Part shown: one piece after another, positions 26,247-34,597 of the stretch
Layout: every line of letters starts with the position of its first letter
Numbering within the stretch: position 1 is the stretch's first letter
Assembly (NCBI GenBank): GCA_964560495.1
Contig: CAZLMM010000023.1
Span: forward strand, 1 to 64,000
Source of the DNA: UBA5069 sp964560495
GTDB lineage: Bacteria; Chloroflexota; Anaerolineae; Caldilineales; Caldilineaceae
Direction: 5' to 3'
Length of the DNA: 64,000 bases
Notes under the pieces: model-generated
Databases searched by the model: none
Told to the model about the DNA's origin: nothing
The model's input: the letters and a program-made list of their open reading frames with translations, nothing else
Made by a program: the position numbers and the translations under genes

Positions 26247-27824
26247 ATGCCCCACGAAACCATCGTCGTACTTGATTACGGCAGCCAATACAGCCAGCTC
26301 ATCTGCCGCCGGGTGCGGGAACGGCAAGTCTACGCCGAACTCATCCCGTGGGATCGGGCTGATGAAGTGCTGCCTCGCCTCAAGCCCAAGGGGATCATCC
26401 TCTCCGGCGGGCCGGCCAGCGTCTATGAGCCGGGCGCGCCCACCTTGCCAGCCAGCGTATTAGAAAACGGCGCGCCGGTGTTGGGCATCTGCTATGGGTT
26501 GCAACTTCTGGCCCACGCACTCGGCGGGCGAGTGGCGCCGGGTATTGAGCGCGAATACGGCGCGGCAGTCATCGAGACAACTGGCTGGGCCGGCGCCGGT
26601 GCAGCACTTTTTCATGGCTTACCGACTTCTCTGCCCGTCTGGATGAGCCACGGCGACCGGGTGGAGGGCCTGCCCGATGGCTTCTTCGCCATCGCCCACA
26701 GCGCCAACTCTCCCCTGGCCGCCATTGCTCATGAGGAACGCAATTTGTATGGCATTCAATTTCATCCCGAAGTGGTGCACACTCCCCTTGGCGGCGCGTT
26801 GTTGGAAAACTTTGTCAAGCGCATCTGCGGCTGCGTGGGTGACTGGACGCCCGGCAGTTTTCTCCACGAAGCGGTGGAGCGCATCCGCGCACAGGTGGGC
26901 GAAGCCGGTCACGTCATCTGCGGGCTAAGCGGCGGCGTCGATTCGGCAGTGACGGCTGCTCTGGTGCAGCGCGCCATCGGCGACCGTCTGACCTGCGTCT
27001 TTGTCGACCACGGCTTGTTGCGAGCCGGCGAGGCGGAACAGGTAATCGAGACCTTCCGCGAGCACCAGGGGATGCGCCTGATTGGGGTGAACGCCAGCGA
27101 AGAATTTCTGGCCGATCTGGCCGACGTTGTCGATCCCGAAGAAAAGCGCAAGCGCATCGGCACGCGCTTTGTTCGTATTTTTGAGGGCGAGGCCGCGCGT
27201 CTCGCTGCCGAGTGGGGCGGCGATGCGCCGGCTTTCCTCGCTCAGGGCACGCTCTACCCAGACGTTATCGAATCGGCCAGCGGCGACGACACACGTCACG
27301 CCCGCACCATCAAGACTCACCACAACGTGGGCGGGCTGCCCAAGGACATGGTTTTTCAGCTTGTGGAGCCGTTGCGCCTGCTTTTCAAGGACGAGGTACG
27401 CACTCTGGGCGAGGCGTTGGGGCTGCCGGAGGAGATCGTCTGGCGGCATCCCTTCCCTGGTCCGGGTCTTGCCATCCGCATGATGGGCGAGGTGACGTGG
27501 GAGAAGTTAGAGCGGCTGCGCCAGGCGGACGCCATCTTCCTGGCAGAGTTGCGCGCTGCTGGACTGTATCGCCAGGCAAGTCAGGTCTTTGCGGTGCTGC
27601 TGCCCGTGCGCAGTGTGGGCGTCATGGGCGATGGCCGCACCTACGCCGACGCCATCGCTCTGCGTGCAGTGACGACCGATGATTTTATGACGGCGGATTG
27701 GGCGCGGCTGCCCTACGACCTGCTGGCGCGGGTCAGCAGCCGCATCGTCAACGAAGTGGCGGGAGTCAACCGCGTGGTGTATGATATTAGCAGCAAACCG
27801 CCGGCGACGATCGAGTGGGAGTGA
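26247..27824 (+). CDS. guaA: GMP synthase (glutamine-hydrolysing)
   Basis: This 525-residue enzyme converts XMP, ATP and glutamine to GMP in the cytosol. The N-terminal class I amidotransferase has the nucleophile in VLGICYGLQLLAH and the triad His-Glu in GIQFHPEVVHT. The ATP-pyrophosphatase domain has the P-loop ICGLSGGVDSAVTAAL. The C-terminal dimerisation domain ends with the conserved SKPPATIEWE. The length and motif order are normal. It is not in an operon with guaB, which lies 17 kb away on the same strand. It has its own promoter. Confidence 0.98.
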   Translation: MPHETIVVLDYGSQYSQLICRRVRERQVYAELIPWDRADEVLPRLKPKGIILSGGPASVYEPGAPTLPASVLENGAPVLGICYGLQLLAHALGGRVAPGIEREYGAAVIETTGWAGAGAALFHGLPTSLPVWMSHGDRVEGLPDGFFAIAHSANSPLAAIAHEERNLYGIQFHPEVVHTPLGGALLENFVKRICGCVGDWTPGSFLHEAVERIRAQVGEAGHVICGLSGGVDSAVTAALVQRAIGDRLTCVFVDHGLLRAGEAEQVIETFREHQGMRLIGVNASEEFLADLADVVDPEEKRKRIGTRFVRIFEGEAARLAAEWGGDAPAFLAQGTLYPDVIESASGDDTRHARTIKTHHNVGGLPKDMVFQLVEPLRLLFKDEVRTLGEALGLPEEIVWRHPFPGPGLAIRMMGEVTWEKLERLRQADAIFLAELRAAGLYRQASQVFAVLLPVRSVGVMGDGRTYADAIALRAVTTDDFMTADWARLPYDLLARVSSRIVNEVAGVNRVVYDISSKPPATIEWE

Positions 27825-27835
27825 GTCAATGGTGA

Positions 27836-28190
27836 TTGCACCTGAGATTCAGATGGTCACACAAGAACTCCCTCACTGACGAATATCGTGATGTTACAAT
27901 GCTTTTGGACACGGGCGCGGGCGTAACGGCTGTTCCAGCGCATGTTGTGAAAGAATTGGGAGTTTCCCCGGAATCCCCAAGACATTTTTGAGACAATTGG
28001 CTACGATGGAGAGATTCACCGAGAGCTGGCAGCACGGCTGGAGATCTCTACTCTGGGGCATCCTTTTCGTGGTCTTTTTCTGGTAATAGATGGGAGCTGG
28101 GGCATCGTCGGTCGAAACCTTCTCAACCGATTTGTTCTGTTGCTGGATGGCCCGCAGCAGCAATGGAGCGAATATCGCCAACAGAAATGA
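27836..28190 (+). pseudogene. Retropepsin-like aspartyl protease, frameshifted
   Basis: The first frame (TTG at 27836 to a stop at 27991) has the aspartyl protease active site MLLDTGAGVTAVPAHVVKELG. From about 27981 the next frame continues the same fold through LGHPFRGLFLVIDGS and WGIVGRNLLNRFVLLLDGP to a stop at 28190. Together they make a ~115-residue retropepsin-like protein of the kind found as small single-domain genes in cyanobacteria and Chloroflexota. One frameshift near 27985 breaks it. Its TGA overlaps the ATG of the following serine hydrolase gene (ATGA), so the two were once coupled. Confidence 0.78.
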
Positions 28191-29851
28191 TGCGTCGCTT
28201 TCTTACCATCGCTTTCTTCCTGATTGCCATCCTCGCCGTCTTCCCCCTCTACACGCGGCTGAAAGTAGTCGCCGCGCCGATTCCGCCTGGGGTGCACCTG
28301 GGCGGTCTGGACCTGAGCGATCTCAAGGACAAAGAAGATATTCGCGCGCACCTGGAAGGCGTCTATAGTCAGCCCATAGCCCTGGACTTTGCCGGCAAAC
28401 GTCTGGCCTTGCGCCCGCAAGACGTAGATTTTCACCTGGACGTAGACCAGATGGTGGCGGAGGCGAGCCGGTATCTGGAAGGCCCGCAGTTCATTGACAT
28501 CGCAGTGCGCTATGCCCTGGGTTTTGACCAACAGCGCCGCGATGTGCCGGCGCGCTTCATGCTCGACAACGAAAAACTGCGCGCCTGGCTGGAGCAAGCC
28601 GCGGCGGAGAACAATACGCTGCCCAAGTCGGCGCGCGCCATTGCTCCGCCGGAACCTGAAAACGAGGAGACAAGGGTCGGTGCAACGGCCGTGATGAGCG
28701 ACGAGACGCTCTTGGACGGATCAACCATTCCCATGACTGACACAATTCAAACCAGGACGCCGGTCACTCAAACGGCTATCCTCGACTGGGAGTGGCTGCC
28801 CGGCAGCTCTGGCTACACCCTGGATGTGGAAACCAGCATTCCTCTTGTCGTGGCTGCGCTGAGCAGCTCCGACAGGCGCAACGCAAAGCTGGCAACCATC
28901 GAAACGCCGCCGCCCCCGCCCTCCATGGATGATCTGGCGCGGGTATTGGACAACCAGACCATGAACTTCCCCGGTTTCGCTGCCATCTATGTCCACGACC
29001 TGGTCAGCGACGAAGAAGCCATCGTGGACGGCGAGGTAGCCTTTTCGGGCATGTCTACCATGAAGATCGGCATCGCTGCGGCAGTCATGCGCAAGCTGGC
29101 CAACGGCATCCAGGCCGACGACCCGCTGAGCTATGAGGTGGGACAGTGGCTCGATTACGCGCTGGGCGAAAGCAACAACTACGCCGCTAATCTACTGCTG
29201 CGCTGGCTGGGTGATGGCAATGTGAACGCCGGTGTGGCTGCTTTCACCGATTTCATGACGAGCCTGGGCTTCACCTCCACCTACATGCAGTCGGGTTACG
29301 ACTTCGAGACCGCGCTGCCGGAGCGCCCCACACCCGGCAATCAACAGGAGGAATGGGACACCGATCCCGACTCCAACATCCAATCCACTCCGATCGAGAT
29401 GGGGCGCATCCTCTCGGCCATCTACGAATGCACCCAGGGCAACGGCGTTCTGGTCGAGACGTATCCTGATGAGATCACGCCCGACGAATGCTGGCAGATT
29501 CTCTTCTACATGACTCACGACCAGTTTCAAGAGATGGTGTGGGGCGGTTTGCCCGACCTGACGGAGCGGTGGATCGTCCACAAACACGGTTTCGCCTTCG
29601 AGTCTCACAGCGATGTGGCGCTCATTTGGGGGCCGAAAGGTCCCTATGTGGTGAGCATCTTCCTCTTTCGCCGCGGCTGGATGGACTGGGAAACCAGCAA
29701 TGGCACGATGAAGAAGCTCAGCCGTATCATCTGGAACTTCTTCGAGTTTCAGAACGAGCTGGAGAGCAAACCTTTCCCGCCCGCGCCAGAACTCAGGCCG
29801 CCGCCCGGATACGTTCCCATTAACCATATCGTTCCCGCGCTCGACGAATAA
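28187..29851 (+). CDS. Serine hydrolase, class A beta-lactamase-like, membrane anchored
   Basis: The N-terminus is a signal or anchor (MMRRFLTIAFFLIAILAVFPLY). A VanW/YkuD-linker-like region follows (PPGVHLGGLDLSDL..., similar to peptidoglycan-binding domains). The C-terminal half is a penicillin-recognising fold. Its Ser-x-x-Lys is FSGMSTMKIGIA (about S290/K293) and its SxN equivalent is ESNNYAANLLL. A KTG-type strand is less clear (WIVHKHGF). The start at 28187 is preferred over 28163 because it overlaps the upstream stop as ATGA and puts the anchor at the N-terminus. It is probably a cell-surface peptidase or esterase acting on wall or matrix; true beta-lactamase activity is not implied. 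Confidence 0.85.
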   Translation: MMRRFLTIAFFLIAILAVFPLYTRLKVVAAPIPPGVHLGGLDLSDLKDKEDIRAHLEGVYSQPIALDFAGKRLALRPQDVDFHLDVDQMVAEASRYLEGPQFIDIAVRYALGFDQQRRDVPARFMLDNEKLRAWLEQAAAENNTLPKSARAIAPPEPENEETRVGATAVMSDETLLDGSTIPMTDTIQTRTPVTQTAILDWEWLPGSSGYTLDVETSIPLVVAALSSSDRRNAKLATIETPPPPPSMDDLARVLDNQTMNFPGFAAIYVHDLVSDEEAIVDGEVAFSGMSTMKIGIAAAVMRKLANGIQADDPLSYEVGQWLDYALGESNNYAANLLLRWLGDGNVNAGVAAFTDFMTSLGFTSTYMQSGYDFETALPERPTPGNQQEEWDTDPDSNIQSTPIEMGRILSAIYECTQGNGVLVETYPDEITPDECWQILFYMTHDQFQEMVWGGLPDLTERWIVHKHGFAFESHSDVALIWGPKGPYVVSIFLFRRGWMDWETSNGTMKKLSRIIWNFFEFQNELESKPFPPAPELRPPPGYVPINHIVPALDE

Positions 29852-29880
29852 AGCTCAGGCGCAATCGAAGACAAAGCTGC

Positions 29881-30510
29881 CTACTTGTTCTCATGCGTTT
29901 TCTGCCGATGACGGCGCACCTTGGCTCGATTGCCGCACGATTCCATGGTGCACCAGCGTCGGCTGCGATTATGGCTCGTATCCAGAAAGAGATAGCCGCA
30001 GCCCCGGTCGTCTTCACACTCCTTGACCCGCTCCCGTTCCTCCGAGAGCAACAAGCGGCCTGCTGAGACCGCAATCGGCCAAAGAAGCCATGTAAGCTCT
30101 GCTCCATTTGACAGCCATGCGCTGGCAAAACCAGTGTCCAGGCGCACGATCTCCCTGTGGACTGCTGCGTCGCTCACCCAACGATTCAACAGATCGAGAT
30201 CTGCCTGCTCGAATGCACGCCTCCCGCCTGTGGCAGAGAAAAGTCGGTAGATCGCCTCACGCAGCATGACTGCATCGGCCAACGCGCTACCTGCTGCATC
30301 GGGCTGCGCCTCGGCCAAATGCAGCAGCTGCTGCTCCTCCTGCTCATCGACCAGGTCAACGCGCCGCGCCCACGCGACAAGGGCAGTGTAGTCGGTCAAC
30401 GTCTCACTGGGTCGCGGCGCTGCGTGCCAATCGGCTGTGTTGGCGAAATCCAGGCACAACCGTTCCTCTTTCAATTGCAAGTTCTTCTCATCCACTTCAA
30501 AAATAGTCAT
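29881..30510 (-). CDS. ABATE/CGNR zinc-finger protein (putative transcription regulator)
   Basis: The 209 residues include an N-terminal ABATE domain (LCLDFANTADWHAAPRPSETLTDY). At the C-terminus is the CGNR zinc finger, with cysteines in CEDDRGCGYLF and RRWCTMESCGNRAKVRRHR. CGNR proteins are thought to be DNA-binding regulators, often of stress or small-molecule response genes. It is transcribed divergently from the small gene at 30847. The space between holds a palindromic element and a strong promoter overlapped by two 30-bp dyads, which this protein may bind. Confidence 0.9.
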   Translation of the reverse strand: MTIFEVDEKNLQLKEERLCLDFANTADWHAAPRPSETLTDYTALVAWARRVDLVDEQEEQQLLHLAEAQPDAAGSALADAVMLREAIYRLFSATGGRRAFEQADLDLLNRWVSDAAVHREIVRLDTGFASAWLSNGAELTWLLWPIAVSAGRLLLSEERERVKECEDDRGCGYLFLDTSHNRSRRWCTMESCGNRAKVRRHRQKTHENK

Positions 30511-30606
30511 TCGCTACTCCGAAAATTCACAGAATGCATCAACTGTCATTCAAAAACGACGTGATCATGACAAGAATCGGGTGTCTATTGACCCGAGATT
30601 CGCTAT

Positions 30607-30675
30607 ATACTTTGCTCTGTTTGCAACCAGGAGTTTTTGAACTGTGAAAACTCCTGGTTTCAAAGCAACCGCAGT
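30607..30675 (+). repeat. Palindromic dispersed element, copy 2
   Basis: It starts ATACTTTGCTCTGTTTG, carries a long stem (ACCAGGAGTTTTTG with AAAACTCCTGGT) and ends CAAAGCAACCGCAGT. It matches copy 1 at 13741-13811 in the opposite orientation, including the non-palindromic flanks. The loop is diverged. Confidence 0.85.
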
Positions 30676-30711
30676 TTAGTTTGCTATGCAATAGTCATAT
30701 CACGATTTGAT

Positions 30712-30788
30712 GTAACTGTCAATATGAATTTGACAAGTTACAAATTTCGATCTACAATGTAACTCTCAAGACAGAGTTAATAAGTTAC
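30712..30788 (+). promoter_or_regulatory. Strong promoter overlapped by two GTAACT/AGTTAC dyads
   Basis: The promoter is TTGACA (30730-30735), 17 bp, TACAAT (30753-30758). Dyad 1 (30712-30741) and dyad 2 (30759-30788) are both 30 bp long. Each begins GTAACT and ends AGTTAC; dyad 1 is better (GTAACTGTCAA against TTGACAAGTTAC). Dyad 1 covers the -35 and dyad 2 follows the -10 at the expected start. This layout is typical of repression. It drives the small gene at 30847. Confidence 0.7.
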
Positions 30789-30846
30789 ATATGTTGTGCG
30801 AAAACCTGTGCGGCGTGTTCGTTCTGAGTGACCACAAGGAGGAAAT

Positions 30847-31083
30847 ATGCAGAGCTTCGATCAGTTGTGGCAGATTGCAAAAGATCAGCACGCAAGAAAC
30901 CTGCGTGAAGCCGAACAGCAGAGATTGGCGAAGATGGCCGAAGAATCCAATCCTTCTGGGCCAGGATTGGCTCACCGTTTGCTGTGGCGCATTGGAGATG
31001 GGCTGGTCTCGGTAGGTGTACGTTTGACGGCCGGGCGCCCGTCAGTGGATTGGCAGATGAGCGCAAATCAGCAAGGTCAGTGA
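30847..31083 (+). CDS. Small protein of unknown function (78 aa)
   Basis: It has a very good ribosome site (AAGGAGG, six bases before the ATG) and a strong upstream promoter. The first half is a charged helix (SFDQLWQIAKDQHARNLREAEQQRLAKMAEES). The second half is an amphipathic helix (LAHRLLWRIGDGLVSVGVRL). I do not recognise a family. It lies opposite the CGNR regulator gene and 54 bp before proB. The regulated promoter suggests an inducible small protein, possibly membrane-associated. Confidence 0.7.
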   Translation: MQSFDQLWQIAKDQHARNLREAEQQRLAKMAEESNPSGPGLAHRLLWRIGDGLVSVGVRLTAGRPSVDWQMSANQQGQ

Positions 31084-31088
31084 CGCAA

Positions 31089-31133
31089 TTGTCAAGAGCA
31101 CACCCTCTGCACTATACTTCCGTGCAGAGGGTG
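31089..31133 (+). promoter_or_regulatory. proB promoter embedded in a 12-bp-arm palindrome
   Basis: TTGTCA (31089-31094), an 18-bp spacer and TATACT (31113-31118) form a plausible promoter. The -10 lies in the 9-base centre of a perfect dyad: CACCCTCTGCAC (31101-31112) with GTGCAGAGGGTG (31122-31133). The start would be near 31125, leaving only about 13 nt of leader. The dyad therefore works more naturally as a repressor site, or as an RNA hairpin when transcription comes from the small gene upstream. The right arm also holds the ribosome site (GAGGGTGG). Confidence 0.55.
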
Positions 31134-31137
31134 GCAC

Positions 31138-32250
31138 ATGACAGCTAAGAAACGAATCGTCATCAAACTCGGGACAAGCGTCCTCACAGGCGGCGGCAAG
31201 CATCTCGATCAAGCGCGCATGGTCGATCTGGCGCGGCAGTGCGCCGAACTCCATAAGAGCGGCCACGACGTTGTGATCTGCACCTCTGGCGCGGTGGCAG
31301 TGGGGCGCGCGGTTCTGGACTTTCCACAACTTCCCCCCACCATTCAGAACAAGCAACTCCTGGCCGCTGTGGGTCAACCCCGGCTCATGCGTGTGTGGGA
31401 TCGCCTCTTCGACATCTACGGCATTCGCGTGGGACAGATTCTACTTACCCGCGCCGATATGGAGAATCGCCAGCGATATCTGAATGCGCGCGATACCTTC
31501 GCGGTTTTGTTGGAACAGCGTATTGCGCCCGTGGTGAATGAAAACGACGCAGTCGTCACCGAGGAGATCAGGGTGGGCGACAATGATAATCTTTCGGCGT
31601 TGGTGGCCACCCTGATCGGCGCTGATCTCCTCCTGCTGCTCACAGACCAACCGGGTCTTTTCACCGCCGACCCGCGCACCCATCCCGACGCCCAACTTAT
31701 CCCCGAAGTGCGGCGCATTGATCAGGCGCTGCGCGAGACGGCCGGCGGCGCTGGCACCGGGTTGGGCACTGGCGGTATGGTGACGAAGTTGCAAGCGGCC
31801 AACATCGCCCGTCGCGCCGGCTGCGACGTGGTCATTGCCGCCGGGCGCGAGCCGAATGTGATCGCCCGTGCAGCGGCTGGCGAGGCAGTGGGCACGCGCT
31901 TTCCTGCCCTGGAGAGCCGTCTGGAGAGCCGCAAGCAGTGGATTCTGGCCGGACCAAAATCTGCAGGGCGCATCGTGATCGACGCCGGCGCGGCGGAAGC
32001 TATCACGGCCAAAGGACGGAGCCTCCTGCCCGCCGGCGTCATTGGCGTGGAAGGCGACTTCCACCGCGGCGACACCGTGCTGATCCTTGCCGCCGACCGC
32101 AGCGAGCTGGGGCGTGGCATCGTAGCCTATTCGGGGAATGACCTGCGCCAGATTGCGGGTTGTCGTTCCAGCGACATTGAGCAGCGCCTGGGCTTTGTCT
32201 ACACCAACGTGGCCATCCATCGCAACGATATGATCTTGCTGACGGAGTAG
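31138..32250 (+). CDS. proB: Glutamate 5-kinase
   Basis: This 370-residue enzyme phosphorylates glutamate in the first step of proline synthesis. The amino acid kinase domain (about 1-260) opens KRIVIKLGTSVLTGG and contains NENDAVVTEEIRVGDNDNLSALVA and GTGLGTGGMVTKLQAA. A C-terminal PUA domain follows at about 280-365 (RIVIDAGAAEAITAKGRSLLPAGVIGVEG), as in the long bacterial form that is feedback-inhibited by proline. No proA is visible in the window. The ATG follows directly on the dyad-containing promoter. Confidence 0.97.
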   Translation: MTAKKRIVIKLGTSVLTGGGKHLDQARMVDLARQCAELHKSGHDVVICTSGAVAVGRAVLDFPQLPPTIQNKQLLAAVGQPRLMRVWDRLFDIYGIRVGQILLTRADMENRQRYLNARDTFAVLLEQRIAPVVNENDAVVTEEIRVGDNDNLSALVATLIGADLLLLLTDQPGLFTADPRTHPDAQLIPEVRRIDQALRETAGGAGTGLGTGGMVTKLQAANIARRAGCDVVIAAGREPNVIARAAAGEAVGTRFPALESRLESRKQWILAGPKSAGRIVIDAGAAEAITAKGRSLLPAGVIGVEGDFHRGDTVLILAADRSELGRGIVAYSGNDLRQIAGCRSSDIEQRLGFVYTNVAIHRNDMILLTE

Positions 32251-32263
32251 AAATCTCTCCTTT

Positions 32264-32283
32264 GCTGCACGACAGTGTGCAGC
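32264..32283. other. Hairpin in the proB to ABC gap
   Basis: GCTGCAC (32264-32270) pairs with GTGCAGC (32277-32283) around GACAGT. Only 43 bp separate the two genes, so this may be a weak attenuator or processing stem. No T tract follows. Confidence 0.4.
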
Positions 32284-32293
32284 TCTCAGCCTC

Positions 32294-34081
32294 ATGATGG
32301 AACCCATCATCCGCATCGAACAACTGCATCACACCTATCACAGCGAGTCGCAACAGCGTATGGTGCATGCGTTGGATGGCGTGGATCTGGAGATCCGTCG
32401 GGGTGAGTATGTGACCATCGTGGGCCACAACGGCTCGGGCAAGTCAACCCTGGCCAGGCATCTGAACGCGCTGCTGATCCCCACCAGCGGCGATGTGTGG
32501 GTCAAGGGGTGGAACACCAAAGATCGTCTACGCCTGCGCGATATCCGCAGCACGGTGGGCATGGTTTTTCAGACGCCGGACAACCAGATCGTCGCCACGA
32601 TCGTGGAAGAGGATGTGGCCTTCGGCCCAGAAAACCTGGGCGTCGCTCGCAACGAATTGATGCGTCGCGTCGATTGGGCGCTCGATCAAGTGGAAATGAA
32701 TTCCTATCGCAAACGTGCGCCTCACCTGCTATCGGGTGGTCAAAAACAGCGAGTGTGCATCGCCGGTGTACTTGCTATGCAGCCAGAAATTCTGGTGCTG
32801 GACGAGGCGACAGCCATGCTCGATCCCTTGGGACGCAATGAAGTGTTGGCGATAGCACGCCGTCTCAACAAAGAACAGGGCGTGACCGTCGTTGCCATCA
32901 CACACTTTATGCGCGAAGCAGTTGACGCGGACCGAGTCGTGGTTATGTCTGCCGGGCGTGTTGTTCTGGACGACCCGCCGCGCCAGGTTTTCCGCCAGAG
33001 TCGCCTGCTCCAAGAACTCCATCTGGATGCACCCCACATGACTCAGTTGTCTGTTGCGCTTCATGCACGTTTTCCCGCCTTCCCTGAAGACTTGCTCACA
33101 GTGGATGAGGTGGTCGCGACCATCGAGACACAAGCAACTCCAATTTCTCCCGAACCAGACAATGCAGACAATGCGCAAGCCAGACAAGAGTCGGACGCCC
33201 AGCCCCCCCTGATCTCGGTGAACAACTTGACCCATTTCTACATGCGCGACACACCGATGGAGGTGCAATCGCTTTTCGATGTGAGCCTGGAGGTGCATGC
33301 GGGCGAGATCGTCGGCGTCATTGGCCACACCGGGTCGGGCAAGTCCACGGTGATGCAGCACTTCAATGGACTCATGCGACCCCAAGGCGGCGCGGTATCA
33401 GTGCTTGGGCGCGACATGACCGACGGCAAGGTTGACCTACGCGAGATTCGCCGTCGCGTCGGCCTGGTTTTCCAATTTGCCGAAGCCCAGTTGTTCGAGC
33501 AGTTCGTGGGCGATGATGTGGCCTATGGCCCGCGCAACTTGGGATTGAGCCGCGAGGAAGTGCGGGCGCGTGTGCGCAAGGCCATGGAGTCCGTGGGACT
33601 GGGTTTTGAAGAGTTCAAAGATCGCTTCACTTTTGGGTTGAGCGGAGGACAGATGCGCCGGGTCGCGCTGGCCGGCGTGCTGGCGCTGGAGCCAGAAGTG
33701 TTGGTGTTGGATGAGCCGACTGCTGGACTGGACCCCCAGGGGCGCAGGCAGCTCCTGCGCCACATCCTTGACCTGCACCGCCAGGGGATCACATTGGTGA
33801 TTGTCTCGCACAACATGGAGGAACTGGCAGAACTGTGTGACCGGTTGTATGTCATCGCCGACGGACGTTCAGTGCTCCATGGCGCGCCGCAGGTCGTGTT
33901 TGGTCAGTCCGCCAGATTGCGCCAGCTTGGACTGGATACGCCGGATGTCACTGCGGTGGTGGAACGACTGGCGGCAGATGGTTGGCTGCCAGCCAGCATG
34001 AGCGCTCACACGCTTGAGCAGGCAGCGGCTGTCATTGCACGTGTACTCAACCAGCCCCAGGTGCAGTCAATTGTCGAATGA
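32294..34081 (+). CDS. Fused double ECF-type ABC transporter ATPase (EcfA-EcfA' like)
   Basis: The 595 residues contain two complete ABC domains. The first has Walker A GHNGSGKST at about 44-52, LLSGGQKQR near 146 and Walker B ILVLDEATA. The second has GHTGSGKST near 344, GLSGGQMRR near 449 and VLVLDEPTAGLDP. The Q-loop regions (VFQTPDNQIVATIVEEDVAFGPENLG and VFQFAEAQLFEQFVGDDVAYGP) are characteristic of energy-coupling-factor ATPases. These are usually two separate proteins, EcfA1 and EcfA2. The ECF system imports vitamins or metals. No EcfT or S component is adjacent, so the substrate is unknown. Confidence 0.9.
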   Translation: MMEPIIRIEQLHHTYHSESQQRMVHALDGVDLEIRRGEYVTIVGHNGSGKSTLARHLNALLIPTSGDVWVKGWNTKDRLRLRDIRSTVGMVFQTPDNQIVATIVEEDVAFGPENLGVARNELMRRVDWALDQVEMNSYRKRAPHLLSGGQKQRVCIAGVLAMQPEILVLDEATAMLDPLGRNEVLAIARRLNKEQGVTVVAITHFMREAVDADRVVVMSAGRVVLDDPPRQVFRQSRLLQELHLDAPHMTQLSVALHARFPAFPEDLLTVDEVVATIETQATPISPEPDNADNAQARQESDAQPPLISVNNLTHFYMRDTPMEVQSLFDVSLEVHAGEIVGVIGHTGSGKSTVMQHFNGLMRPQGGAVSVLGRDMTDGKVDLREIRRRVGLVFQFAEAQLFEQFVGDDVAYGPRNLGLSREEVRARVRKAMESVGLGFEEFKDRFTFGLSGGQMRRVALAGVLALEPEVLVLDEPTAGLDPQGRRQLLRHILDLHRQGITLVIVSHNMEELAELCDRLYVIADGRSVLHGAPQVVFGQSARLRQLGLDTPDVTAVVERLAADGWLPASMSAHTLEQAAAVIARVLNQPQVQSIVE

Positions 34082-34103
34082 TTGTTTTCCCTGAATTCAC
34101 CCG

Positions 34104-34132
34104 TTGACAAGCGCACAGAAGCTAAGTACAAT
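34104..34132 (+). promoter_or_regulatory. Predicted ferredoxin gene promoter
   Basis: TTGACA (34104-34109), a 17-bp spacer and TACAAT (34127-34132), about 105 bp before the ferredoxin ATG. It is one of the best consensus matches in the window. Confidence 0.65.
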
Positions 34133-34238
34133 CACACAGAGTGATCAATCTTGCGCCTCTTGGCAGACGCACAATGAATACAACAGCATTTGTGGCCCAT
34201 TCGAACAAATCGACCATCATTCAGAAAGAGAGTAGACA

Positions 34239-34517
34239 ATGACCCATGTAATTTTCGACTTGTGCATCCGCGATGGCGCCTGCGCTGAGGTTTGCCCTGT
34301 CGAGTGTATTGTTCCCGGCCAGCCCGAAGAGGAATGGCCCTGGTACTATATCGATCCTGAAACCTGCATCGACTGCGGCGCTTGTGTGCCCGAGTGTCCG
34401 GTTGCGGCCATTCTGCCAGAGGAAGACCTGCCTGAAGAGCAGCAATATACAACCGAACTGAATGCGCTCTTCTTCACAGATGGGCCAGGGTACGCTGCGC
34501 TGGAGATGGGAAAATAG
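34239..34517 (+). CDS. Ferredoxin with two iron-sulfur cluster motifs
   Basis: This is a 92-residue cytosolic electron carrier. The second site is a complete 4Fe-4S motif, CIDCGACVPECPV. The first, CIRDGACAEVCPVECI, has the C-x5-C-x3-CP spacing of 7Fe ferredoxins, in which that site holds a 3Fe-4S cluster. The acidic C-terminal tail (EEDLPEEQQYTTELNALFF) is common in this type. The ribosome site AGAAAGAGAG precedes the ATG. The gene has its own promoter and a strong terminator, so it is monocistronic and could serve several partners. Confidence 0.93.
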   Translation: MTHVIFDLCIRDGACAEVCPVECIVPGQPEEEWPWYYIDPETCIDCGACVPECPVAAILPEEDLPEEQQYTTELNALFFTDGPGYAALEMGK

Positions 34518-34597
34518 CCTGGCTCACCGAGACGCGCCCTGCTGAAGCGATGGGCGAGAATCACAATTGACGCAACAAAAGACCGATGTCCGTAGGA

